A stretch of DNA of 9,324 bases from an uncultured Prevotella sp. (GCA_905234355.1 CAJOHP010000082.1:1-9324); one strand, 5' to 3'; counted from the first letter of the stretch, positions 1-6,170 are shown. Notes: generated by a model from the letters alone, not told the origin. A program made the numbers and translations.

Positions 1-1610
1 GTCTGTGGCTGCTCGACAAGGGCGGCTACCCCGTGTTCGACGGCAACCCCATCGACGCCATCACCTACTTCAAGACCGCCGCCGACTATGCCGACGCCGA
101 GACCAGCGCCTGCCCCACCTGCGGCAACGTGAACCCCGAGGTGGTGCTCAACATCATCGACGAGCGGGCACTCACCGGCAGCGGCGAGCTCTCCGACGAG
201 CGCAAGATGACGCCCCAGGAGTGGCACGAGCTCTACCTGAAGCACCGCCCTGCACTCGAGCAGCCACGGCAGGCCGACATCCCGCCGTCGGACCAGAAGA
301 AGCCGGGCATGGTCAGCCAGTTTGCCATCTTCCTTGAGCGCACCTTCAAGACCAAGATTACCAATGTGCAGTATCTCTGCATCGCCCTGCTGCAGGCACC
401 GCTGCTGGCCGTGGTGTGCGCTCTGCTCACCCACTATGCACCGCCAGAGGGCTACAGCGTGATGGCCAACAAGAACATGGTGAGCTACTTCTTCATGGCC
501 GTCATCGTGGCTACCTTCATAGGCATGAGCGGCAGCGCCGAAGAGATCATCAAAGACCGCGCGCTGCTCAAACGCGAGAGCTTCCTGCGGCTGTCCTACG
601 GCAGCTACATCTCGTCCAAGATAGTCTTCATGGCCCTGCTCTCGCTTGTGCAGACCTTCCTCTTCATCCTCGTGGGCAACAGCATCATGGGCCTGGGACT
701 CTTCGGCGTGTGGTGGCTCGTGCTTTTCGTCACCGCCCTGCTCTCCAACCTCGTGGGCCTGCTGCTCTCGCAGTGTCTCAGCTCGGTGGTGGCTATCTAC
801 ATCAGCATACCCATGCTGCTCATCCCGCAGATACTGCTGTGCGGACTGGTGGTGAGCTTCTCCGACCTCACACCCAAGAGCACCACGGGCAACGTGCCTC
901 TCATCGGCGACGTGATACCCTCGCGCTGGGCCTATGAGGCGCTGGCCGTCACCACGTTTGCCGACAACGACTACGAGCGTCCCTTCTTCCCCCTGGACAA
1001 GGAGATATACGAGACACAGTTATACAACGTGGGGTGGCTCTACGAGCTGCAGTCACAGCTTGAGACACAGGCCGACGAGGCACGGCGCGGCCTGGACGTG
1101 AAGCCCGAGCACCTCGAGGTGATCAAGACCAACCTGCCCGTGGTGGCCTCCTACTGCGGCATGGAGCCCTACAATGGAGCTTACGACTACGCCACGCTCC
1201 GCGCCTATATGAAGGAGTGCGAGCGCCGGCTGTCGCACCGCGGCAACAAGGCCACGCTCGAGCGCGACCGCATGGTGACGCAGCGCATACGCACCGAGGG
1301 CAAGGAGGCCCTGCTGCAGCTCAAGCGCGACCACTACAACGCGAAGCTCGAGGAGTTTGTCGTCGGGGCCGACAAAGGACGCATGGTCGACGTTGTCGAC
1401 GGACACATCGTGCCCCGCATGTACAGCGTCTTCCTCACACCGAGCAGCCACACAGGCCGTGCGCCCTTCTACAGCAGCGAGAAGGTGCTGGGGCAGTGGC
1501 ACGTCAAGACACTGTGGTTCAACATGGCGGTGATGCTTCTGATGAGCATCGTCGTGGCCCTGCTGCTCTACACCGACTGCCCTGGGCGCTACGTGAGGAA
1601 ACAGTCGTGA
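1..1610 (+). CDS. ABCG-type ABC transporter, C-terminal part (permease domain), 5'-truncated by window
   Basis: The reading frame is open from base 3 and ends with TGA at 1608-1610, so about 535 C-terminal residues are present. The ATP-binding domain, expected upstream, lies outside the window. The first residues (LLDKGGYPVFDGNPIDAITYF) match the linker that follows the nucleotide-binding domain in ABCG/White-family half-transporters, where a 'y.G....a..yF' motif is usual. A CPTCGNVNPE segment follows at about 117-146. Hydrophobic segments then lie at about 370-440, 480-530, 610-690, 700-770 and 780-860. Between the first two and the third is the charged family-typical stretch EEIIKDRALLKRE. 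A hydrophilic stretch of about 200 residues (910-1510) precedes the last membrane segment (1515-1575); by ABCG topology it would be an enlarged extracytoplasmic loop. Such proteins export lipids or hydrophobic compounds, but the substrate cannot be read here. Family placement is fairly sure; the loop topology is inferred. Confidence 0.85.
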   Translation, partial: LWLLDKGGYPVFDGNPIDAITYFKTAADYADAETSACPTCGNVNPEVVLNIIDERALTGSGELSDERKMTPQEWHELYLKHRPALEQPRQADIPPSDQKKPGMVSQFAIFLERTFKTKITNVQYLCIALLQAPLLAVVCALLTHYAPPEGYSVMANKNMVSYFFMAVIVATFIGMSGSAEEIIKDRALLKRESFLRLSYGSYISSKIVFMALLSLVQTFLFILVGNSIMGLGLFGVWWLVLFVTALLSNLVGLLLSQCLSSVVAIYISIPMLLIPQILLCGLVVSFSDLTPKSTTGNVPLIGDVIPSRWAYEALAVTTFADNDYERPFFPLDKEIYETQLYNVGWLYELQSQLETQADEARRGLDVKPEHLEVIKTNLPVVASYCGMEPYNGAYDYATLRAYMKECERRLSHRGNKATLERDRMVTQRIRTEGKEALLQLKRDHYNAKLEEFVVGADKGRMVDVVDGHIVPRMYSVFLTPSSHTGRAPFYSSEKVLGQWHVKTLWFNMAVMLLMSIVVALLLYTDCPGRYVRKQS

Positions 1611-1671
1611 GGATAAGGAAAGAAACAGAACGAAACAAAAACCTATATTAATTACAACAAACTATTCAACA

Positions 1672-2472
1672 ATGAAGAAATTATCTATTTTTGCTGTGGC
1701 ATTAGCAGCAATGGCTTTCACCGCATGTGGAGGCAACAAGAGTGGCCAGGCCACTGAGGAGACCGATTCGCTGAAGGCTTTTGAGCAGGAGCAGATTGAG
1801 GAGAAGATCAAGATGGAGTTCGACAGCCTCGCCTCTGAGCTGGGCAAGCTCAAGAAGCTGCCTGTGGTGAACGCCGAGGGTGGTATCACGCTCACCGCCG
1901 AAGAGAAGCAGGTGAAGCCCGACTACCTGTTGAACCCCTCTGCAGCCGACAACGCCGAGACGCTGGCCGAGAAGTATCGCATGCTCAGCGCCCTGTCGGT
2001 CGACAAGCAGGTGGCTGCCGCCTACGAGATGCCCGTCGACGACTATAAGGCCGCCATCATGAAGCTCGTGGGCGAGCTCAACGACCCGTCGTTCAAGGCG
2101 CTCGACGACAATGCCACGCTCCTGGACGAGGCCCAGAACCTCTACAACGAGATGGAGCAGAACGGACGCATCAACTTCTTCTGGCAGATGGCTGCCACCT
2201 CGCTCGTCGAGCAGCTCTTCGTCATCAGCCAGAACAGCGACAAGTTCCTCGAGGCCTTCGACGACGATGCCGCCTCCAACGTGACCTACCGCATCGTGCT
2301 GCTGCAGGACGCCATCAACCGCCTCACCGCCTATGACCCCGAGATAGAGCCTGTGGCCAACGCCATCAAGCCTCTCTCTGTGCTCAACGCCATCAGCGTG
2401 GCCGACCTCAAGACGCAGCTCGCTGCCGCCAAGGAGCAGATTGTGGCTGCACGCGCCGCACTCGTGAAGTAA
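1672..2472 (+). CDS. Predicted lipoprotein of unknown function (266 aa)
   Basis: The N-terminus is MKKLSIFAVALAAMAFTACGG: a basic start, a short hydrophobic core and a lipobox-like FTAC with the lipidated cysteine at residue 19. It should therefore be exported and anchored to a membrane. The mature part is acidic and appears largely helical: a Glu/Lys-rich segment at about residues 30-62, then alternating amphipathic helices, an aromatic INFFWQMAATSLVEQLF patch near residues 164-180, and an Ala-rich C-terminal helix. I recognise no enzymatic motif and cannot name a family. The ATG at 1672 is preceded by an A-rich leader typical of Bacteroidetes translation starts. The gene lies 61 nt after the transporter on the same strand with no hairpin between, so it may be read through from it or have a weak promoter of its own. 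A strong hairpin at 2493-2544 ends the unit. Confidence 0.85.
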   Translation: MKKLSIFAVALAAMAFTACGGNKSGQATEETDSLKAFEQEQIEEKIKMEFDSLASELGKLKKLPVVNAEGGITLTAEEKQVKPDYLLNPSAADNAETLAEKYRMLSALSVDKQVAAAYEMPVDDYKAAIMKLVGELNDPSFKALDDNATLLDEAQNLYNEMEQNGRINFFWQMAATSLVEQLFVISQNSDKFLEAFDDDAASNVTYRIVLLQDAINRLTAYDPEIEPVANAIKPLSVLNAISVADLKTQLAAAKEQIVAARAALVK

Positions 2473-2492
2473 GAAAGAGCAGGACTGACACA

Positions 2493-2544
2493 TGCAACGC
2501 CGGCCGCAGCCGCCCTCTCGGGGCTGACTACGGCCGGCGTTGCA
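2493..2544. terminator. GC-rich stem-loop, likely bidirectional terminator between convergent lipoprotein gene and tRNA-Leu
   Basis: A perfect 14-bp inverted repeat (TGCAACGCCGGCCG at 2493-2506 and its complement at 2531-2544) encloses a 24-nt loop. That loop contains a further 5-bp pairing, CAGCC (2507-2511) with GGCTG (2522-2526). It lies 20 nt past the lipoprotein stop codon and one base from the tRNA 3' end, so it would end transcripts arriving from either side. No T-tract follows on either strand, so it is not a classic intrinsic terminator. It may act as a 3' stability or processing structure instead. Confidence 0.65.
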
Positions 2545-2545
2545 G

Positions 2546-2630
2546 TGCCGCGAGCGGGACTCGAACCCGCACAACCATTCCTGGTCAAGGGATTTTAAGT
2601 CCCTCGTGTCTACCATTCCACCATCGCGGC
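2546..2630 (-). tRNA. tRNA-Leu, anticodon UAA
   Basis: On the minus strand an 85-nt class II tRNA can be folded by eye. The acceptor stem is GCCGCGA pairing with TCGCGGC, with an A discriminator at 2546. The anticodon arm is AGGGA-CTTAAAA-TCCCT, giving anticodon TAA (Leu, UUA). A long variable arm with an ACCA/TGGT stem is diagnostic of Leu/Ser/Tyr-type tRNAs. The T arm is GCGGG-TTCGAGT-CCCGC. The 3' CCA is not encoded (CTG follows), so it must be added by the CCA-adding enzyme. The gene has its own promoter immediately upstream and a strong hairpin directly after it. Confidence 0.97.
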
Positions 2631-2646
2631 ATTGGCTTTGCGCATG

Positions 2647-2678
2647 CAAAGGTAAGGCGTTTTTTTCAAACGGCCAAA
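2647..2678 (-). promoter_or_regulatory. Bacteroidetes-type sigma-ABfr promoter for tRNA-Leu
   Basis: Read on the minus strand, TTTG (2678-2675) is followed after exactly 20 nt by TACCTTTG (2654-2647). This matches the known Bacteroidetes consensus of a -33 TTTG and a -7 TAnnTTTG with a 19-21 nt spacer. The spacer holds a run of A residues. Transcription would start around 2640, about 10 nt before the mature tRNA 5' end. Confidence 0.85.
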
Positions 2679-2712
2679 CTTTTCCTGCTATTTTTTGGAA
2701 GTATCCCCCCCC

Positions 2713-3345
2713 TTAGTTGTGGGCGTAGAGCCGCTGCCCGTTATACTCCACCCTGTACTCTATGAGGCGGGGCGTCTGCTCCGTACCGTTGACGGGGATG
2801 CCCTCGGCATTGGGGTTGAAGACTGTCTTGCACTTCTTGCACTCGAGCATGCGGCCACGGTCGGCCCACGTGAGCGGACAGATGGGCGACGTGCTGTTCT
2901 GCAGGCATTGCGGGCACTGCCCGTCGTAGCACTTCAGCCCGTTGAAGTTGGAGCAGCCGATGATGAGCCGGCGGTTGGCGCCCATATTGTCGTAGGTCAG
3001 CCGGCGGTTTTCTATCTCGGTGGTCATGGCGATGTCGGTCTGCGACGCCTCCCAGCTACCCTGGTTGGGCGTGAGATAGAGGTGGGTGACGCCCGCCACG
3101 AATTTCGGCTCGACGACGACAAACTGCCCCGGGTTGTTCAGCGACAGCGTGAGGACGCTCGCGGGGTGGTCGCTGGCATAGAAGACGAAGCTGCATCGAT
3201 ACTGCGTGGAGAACTGCTCGTCGGCCGCACATCCGGCCAGCGTGCCGAGCAGCGCCACGAGCAGTGCCGCCATGGTGTGGCGCCGGAGGGCTCGTCCGAC
3301 GCGGTCCATAGCCCCGGCGCACAGGGGGTGTCGACGGCATCTCAT
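2713..3345 (-). CDS. Predicted lipoprotein with Rieske-like Cys4 C-terminal domain
   Basis: I start this gene at the ATG at 3345 because it overlaps the argH stop as ATGA, giving 210 aa. An in-frame ATG at 3309 gives 198 aa and a more ordinary signal peptide (MDRVGRALRRHTMAALLVAL). Either way a hydrophobic segment and lipobox LAGC place the lipidated cysteine at residue 39 of the long form. The C-terminal part has the pattern GQCPQC (Cys144, Cys147), ICPLTW, MLECKKC (Cys169, Cys172), then VFNPNAEG and a final LIEYRVEYNGQRLYAHN strand pair. Spacing and flanks recall a Rieske domain (metal loop, G/W-rich turn, second loop ending in 'F....G', terminal strands). The usual Cys-X-His...Cys-X2-His ligands are replaced by two CxxC pairs, suggesting a rubredoxin-like Fe or structural Zn site. 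Function is unknown; the fold assignment is an inference. Confidence 0.8.
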   Translation of the reverse strand: MRCRRHPLCAGAMDRVGRALRRHTMAALLVALLGTLAGCAADEQFSTQYRCSFVFYASDHPASVLTLSLNNPGQFVVVEPKFVAGVTHLYLTPNQGSWEASQTDIAMTTEIENRRLTYDNMGANRRLIIGCSNFNGLKCYDGQCPQCLQNSTSPICPLTWADRGRMLECKKCKTVFNPNAEGIPVNGTEQTPRLIEYRVEYNGQRLYAHN

Positions 3346-4676
3346 GGCTCGAGCAGCTTTTTCTCGGCCTGCTCCACGCGGTCGAAGGAGAACTGCTTCA
3401 TGGTCTCGTGCATGAGCGCCTCGATGCGGTCGTTGCACAGATGGCCTATGGAGCCCTCATGCGTGTGGTGTATGTCCTTGCATGGCGTAAACTGTCCCGC
3501 CTCGATGTCCAGCCCCACCTTCTTGTAGGCATCGCGGAAGGGCATGCCCGCGGCGGCCAGGCGGTTGACCTCCTCGACGGAGAACATCGGGTCGTAGATG
3601 GCGTTGTCCAGGATGTGCTCGTTGACCTTGATGCGGCGTATGATATATGCCGTCATGTCCAGGCAGTCCAACAGCTCGTCGAAGGCGGGCAGGAATGCCT
3701 CCTTGATGATTTGCAGGTCGCGGAAGTAGCCCACGGGCAGGTTGTTCTTGATGAGTGTGATCTGCTGTGGCAGGGCCTGCAGCTTGTTCATCTTGGCGCG
3801 TATGAGCTCGAAGACGTCGGGGTTCTTCTTGTGGGGCATGATGCTCGACCCGGTGGTGCACTCCTTGGGCAGCTCGATGAAGGCGAAGTTCTGCGAGTTG
3901 AACAGGCAGGCATCCATGGCGAGCTTTGCCACCGTGGCGGCCACCGAGGCCATGGCCATGGCCACGCCGGTCTCCATCTTTCCTCGTCCCATCTGTGCGT
4001 AGACCACGTTGTAGTCCATCGTGTCGAAGCCCAGCAGGTCGGTGGTCAGCTGTCGGTTCAGTGGGAAGCTGCTGCCGTAGCCTGCCGCCGAGCCGAGCGG
4101 GTTGCGGTTGGTCATGCGCCATGCGGCCAGCAGAAACTGCATGTCGTCGCAGAGGCTCTCGGCATAGGCGCCAAACCACAGTCCGAAGCTCGAGGGCATG
4201 GCCACCTGCAGGTGGGTGTATCCCGGCATGAGCACGTCCTTGTGCTCGTTGCTCTTGGCTATCAGCTCACCGAAGAGTGCGCCGACGGCGTCGACCACCT
4301 CGCGCAGCTTATGGCGTGTGAAGAGCTTGAGGTCGACGAGCACCTGGTCGTTGCGCGACCGTCCCGAGTGTATCTTCTTACCCATGTCGCCCAGGCGGCG
4401 GGTGAGCAGCAGCTCCACCTGTGAGTGCACGTCTTCTATGCCCTCTTCTATCTGGAAGCGGCCGGCGACGGCCTCGCCATAGATGGCGCGCAACTCACGG
4501 AGCAGCACAGGCAGCTCGTCGTGGCCCAGCAGGCCGATGGACTCCAGCATGGTGATGTGGGCCATCGACCCCAGCACGTCGTAGGGGGCGAGGTAGAGGT
4601 CCATCTCGCGGTCACGCCCCACGGTGAAGCGTTCTATCTCCTTGTTTATCTCGTAGTTTTTCTCCCAGAGTTTCAT
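3342..4676 (-). CDS. argH: Argininosuccinate lyase
   Basis: This enzyme splits argininosuccinate into arginine and fumarate, the last step of arginine synthesis, in the cytoplasm as a tetramer. The 444-residue product begins MKLWEKNYEINKEIERFTVG. It carries the fumarase/aspartase-superfamily landmarks: SGRSRNDQ at residues 104-111, GYTHLQ at 152-157 (catalytic His region), and the signature GSSIMPHKKNP at 276-286, whose flexible loop supplies the catalytic serine. Length and motifs look intact. I prefer the ATG at 4676 because the family's conserved start aligns there. In-frame ATGs at 4709 and 4727 would add only a low-complexity NETQRKQNQT-type extension that reads as an A-rich leader. The stop overlaps the start of the following lipoprotein gene (ATGA), indicating translational coupling. 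No promoter-like box is visible directly upstream, so it probably depends on the pyrE promoter. Confidence 0.96.
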   Translation of the reverse strand: MKLWEKNYEINKEIERFTVGRDREMDLYLAPYDVLGSMAHITMLESIGLLGHDELPVLLRELRAIYGEAVAGRFQIEEGIEDVHSQVELLLTRRLGDMGKKIHSGRSRNDQVLVDLKLFTRHKLREVVDAVGALFGELIAKSNEHKDVLMPGYTHLQVAMPSSFGLWFGAYAESLCDDMQFLLAAWRMTNRNPLGSAAGYGSSFPLNRQLTTDLLGFDTMDYNVVYAQMGRGKMETGVAMAMASVAATVAKLAMDACLFNSQNFAFIELPKECTTGSSIMPHKKNPDVFELIRAKMNKLQALPQQITLIKNNLPVGYFRDLQIIKEAFLPAFDELLDCLDMTAYIIRRIKVNEHILDNAIYDPMFSVEEVNRLAAAGMPFRDAYKKVGLDIEAGQFTPCKDIHHTHEGSIGHLCNDRIEALMHETMKQFSFDRVEQAEKKLLEP

Positions 4677-4723
4677 CGTTTGGTTTTGTTTTCGTTGGGT
4701 TTCGTTCATGTCGTTCGGAGTTC

Positions 4724-4801
4724 TCACAGTGTCTCTATCTCTTCCTTCCCGAGTCCGGTAATGTCTGCTATCACGCTGACAGGGAACCCTTTGGCCTTCA
4801 T
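4724..4801 (-). pseudogene. Remnant resembling the C-terminus of Rpn/PD-(D/E)XK transposase-nuclease
   Basis: Between the SRPBCC gene and argH, the minus strand encodes a 25-residue peptide starting MKAKGFPVSVIADI and ending ITGLGKEEIETL, with a TGA stop at 4726-4724. This closely resembles the tail shared by many Rpn-family recombination-promoting nucleases/putative transposases, typically 'lk..G.....I...TGLs.eEIe.L'. No nuclease domain precedes it: upstream, the same frame quickly reaches the TAG stop of the SRPBCC gene at 4834-4832. The simplest reading is a decayed leftover of a once complete element in the operon spacer. A genuine 25-aa micropeptide is possible but less likely. The family link comes from recall of the motif, not an alignment. 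Confidence 0.55.
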
Positions 4802-4831
4802 GCTGGCACGTGGGGGGTGTGCGGTGTCTCG

Positions 4832-5245
4832 CTACACGTAGGGCACCATGGCCAGCACGTCGGCTATCTTCTCCACGCCGTCCTTCAGGGGCCCGGCCAC
4901 CATGCCCTTGAGCATGAAGGGGATGTCGGCCTTCACCGTCACCTTCATCTTCGCGCTGTCGGCTGTGACGGGCAGGACCTGTATCCAGAGGTTGAAGGGC
5001 ATGGGCGAGTTCACACTCTCAAACTTCACGCACTTGGGCTCGTCGCGGTCTATGATGCGCAGGGTGATCTGCCCCACAGGCGGCACGCTCACCGAGACGG
5101 TGTCGTGGTCGAACGAGAAACTCTCTATCTTGTCCTGCGGCACGCGGTCGCGCACGCGCTCCAGGTTGTTCAGGTCGCTGATGTTGCGGTAGACCGCCTC
5201 CTGCGAGTACGGCACCTGCTTGATACTGCTTTCAAATGTTGTCAT
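4832..5245 (-). CDS. SRPBCC-fold (START/Bet v1-like) protein, 137 aa
   Basis: The start is taken at the ATG at 5245, which overlaps the pyrE stop codon as ATGA. A longer in-frame start at 5275 would only add ten residues (MEREPKPVET) lying inside pyrE. The sequence fits a small ligand-binding SRPBCC fold. An N-terminal strand (FESSIKQVPYSQEAVYRNISDLNNL) with the usual 'vy..isd..nl' helix leads into antiparallel strands. Paired strands follow around LWIQVLPV and MKVTVKADIPF, and a long C-terminal helix (GPLKDGVEKIADVLAMVPYV) completes it. No catalytic residues are evident. The protein is probably cytoplasmic, with no signal peptide. Translational coupling to pyrE suggests a housekeeping role, but the ligand is unknown and the neighbourhood does not define it. 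Confidence 0.85.
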   Translation of the reverse strand: MTTFESSIKQVPYSQEAVYRNISDLNNLERVRDRVPQDKIESFSFDHDTVSVSVPPVGQITLRIIDRDEPKCVKFESVNSPMPFNLWIQVLPVTADSAKMKVTVKADIPFMLKGMVAGPLKDGVEKIADVLAMVPYV

Positions 5246-5874
5246 TGTCTCCACTGGCTTGGGTTCTCTCTCCACTCGGCCAGCACGGCCTTGTCTGCTT
5301 CCTTGATATATCCGGTCTCGGCGGCCTGCTCGAGCACGGCGCCGTAGTCGCTCAGCGTCAGCAGGCGCACGCCGGCCTGGCGGAATGCCTCCTCGGCCAC
5401 GGGGAATCCGTAGGTGAACGAGGCCACCATGCCCACCACCTCTACGCCATACTGTCGCAGGGCCTCGACGGCCTTCAGGCTGGAGCCGCCCGTGGAGATG
5501 AGGTCTTCCACCACCACCACCTTGGCCCCCTGGGGCAGGAAGCCCTCCACCTGGTTGCCCATGCCGTGGTCTTTCGGCTTCGGACGCACGTAGGCATAGG
5601 GCAGGCCCAGCTCGTCGGCCACCAGCGCGCCCTGTGCTATGGCTCCTGTGGCCACGCCGGCCACGGCCTCGGCCTCGGGGAACTCACTCTGGATGAGATG
5701 GCAGAGCTCCAGCTTCACCAGCGAGCGCACCTCGGGAAACGACAGTGTCTTGCGGTTGTCGGTGTAGATGGGCGACTTCCAGCCGCTAGCCCACGTAAAC
5801 GGGGTGTCGGGCTGCAGCTTGATGGCCTCTACGTCCATCAGCTTCTGTGCAAAAATCTTCTTGATGCTGTTCAT
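5242..5874 (-). CDS. pyrE: Orotate phosphoribosyltransferase
   Basis: The enzyme joins orotate to PRPP, giving orotidine 5'-monophosphate, the fifth step of pyrimidine synthesis; it is a cytoplasmic dimer. The 210-residue length is normal. The N-terminal orotate-site region has FTWASGWKSPIYTDNRK (residues 26-42). The catalytic flexible loop is YVRPKPKDHGMGNQVEG (95-111), with the expected lysines, aspartate and histidine. The PRPP-binding loop VVVVEDLISTGGSS is at 119-132. All key residues appear intact. The ATG at 5874 is preceded by an alternating TA tract instead of a Shine-Dalgarno site. It is the first gene of the minus-strand unit. A Bacteroidetes-type promoter lies about 160 nt upstream, leaving a leader of roughly 150 nt. 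Confidence 0.97.
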   Translation of the reverse strand: MNSIKKIFAQKLMDVEAIKLQPDTPFTWASGWKSPIYTDNRKTLSFPEVRSLVKLELCHLIQSEFPEAEAVAGVATGAIAQGALVADELGLPYAYVRPKPKDHGMGNQVEGFLPQGAKVVVVEDLISTGGSSLKAVEALRQYGVEVVGMVASFTYGFPVAEEAFRQAGVRLLTLSDYGAVLEQAAETGYIKEADKAVLAEWRENPSQWRQ

Positions 5875-5885
5875 ATATATATATA
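5873..5885. repeat. Alternating AT dinucleotide tract abutting the pyrE start codon
   Basis: About six AT/TA units run directly into the pyrE ATG, so on the coding strand the start codon is preceded by TATATATATA. Its position is where a ribosome-binding site would be. It is AT-rich, as Bacteroidetes leaders usually are, but as a simple repeat it could vary in length by slippage. Confidence 0.9.
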
Positions 5886-5940
5886 AATAATGTGTAGTTG
5901 CCGTAGCACTTGTTGCCTGTGGTCACACGGGGGCCCTCGC

Positions 5941-5962
5941 CTGCACCTGTGGCGGAGTGCAG
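5941..5962 (-). other. Small stem-loop in the predicted pyrE leader
   Basis: CTGCAC (5941-5946) and GTGCAG (5957-5962) form a 6-bp stem around a 10-nt loop, inside the leader transcribed from the 6036-6067 promoter. It has no U-tract and is too weak to call an attenuator. It may simply be chance in GC-rich DNA. Confidence 0.35.
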
Positions 5963-6035
5963 CACTGATAGCGCAGCCTACTGAACACCTGATGAGTTAT
6001 ACGGTCACCCTCGCCCGCGTTACCAGAGTCGGCTG

Positions 6036-6067
6036 CAAAGTTACGAATAAGCGGCCAAAACACCAAA
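6036..6067 (-). promoter_or_regulatory. Bacteroidetes-type promoter for the pyrE-SRPBCC-argH unit
   Basis: On the minus strand TTTG (6067-6064) is followed after exactly 20 nt by TAACTTTG (6043-6036). This is a full match to the -33/-7 consensus of the Bacteroidetes primary sigma factor. It points at pyrE, with a start expected near 6029. No comparably good box occurs before SRPBCC, argH or the Rieske-like lipoprotein gene, so this one probably drives the whole unit. Confidence 0.85.
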
Positions 6068-6120
6068 ATTACGGGAAAGAATTTTCGCCTCAACAGGCTT
6101 TATCTGCGAGCGGCGTCCCT

Positions 6121-6170
6121 GCAAGAGCCATGCCACCGGCTCCGCACGGCTCTTGCCTAACTCCCAAGAG
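6121..6170. repeat. Inverted repeat with two mutually exclusive pairings
   Basis: GCAAGAGCC (6121-6129) is the exact complement of GGCTCTTGC (6148-6156), giving a 9-bp stem with an 18-nt loop. The right arm can instead pair with CAAGAG at 6165-6170 (CTCTTG at 6150-6155, 9-nt loop). The element lies between the two divergent promoters and outside both predicted transcripts. It is therefore more likely a DNA-level element (protein-binding site or relic) than an RNA switch, unless another promoter exists. Confidence 0.55.

Noticed and set aside
1611..1671. Promoter for the lipoprotein gene at TATATTAA
   Set aside because: It matches only half of TAnnTTTG and has no TTTG at the right distance upstream.
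1702..2649. Long minus-strand open frame (315 codons) across the lipoprotein gene and tRNA
   Set aside because: It is antisense to a gene with a clear lipoprotein signal and runs through the tRNA-Leu. Its His/Val/Leu/Gly-rich composition is typical of an antisense shadow in GC-rich DNA.
3346..3438. Upstream extension of the Rieske-like lipoprotein (31 extra residues)
   Set aside because: It would lie entirely inside argH and put a long Arg-rich stretch before the signal peptide. The ATG at 3345 overlapping the argH stop, or the one at 3309, is more plausible.
2695..3528. Plus-strand open frame of 277 codons
   Set aside because: It is opposite the Rieske-like lipoprotein and the argH 3' end. 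The minus strand shows a lipobox, paired CxxC motifs and an ATGA junction, which decide the strand.
3408..4424. Plus-strand open frame of 338 codons
   Set aside because: It lies wholly opposite argH, whose catalytic motifs are intact. It has no recognisable domain and an antisense-like composition.
4677..4727. Longer argH start at 4709 or 4727
   Set aside because: The extension is low-complexity and A-rich like a leader, and the conserved protein start (MKLWEKNY) is at 4676.
5875..6030. Riboswitch or pyrimidine attenuator in the pyrE leader
   Set aside because: Only one weak 6-bp stem without a U-tract is visible. I could not match any known riboswitch core.
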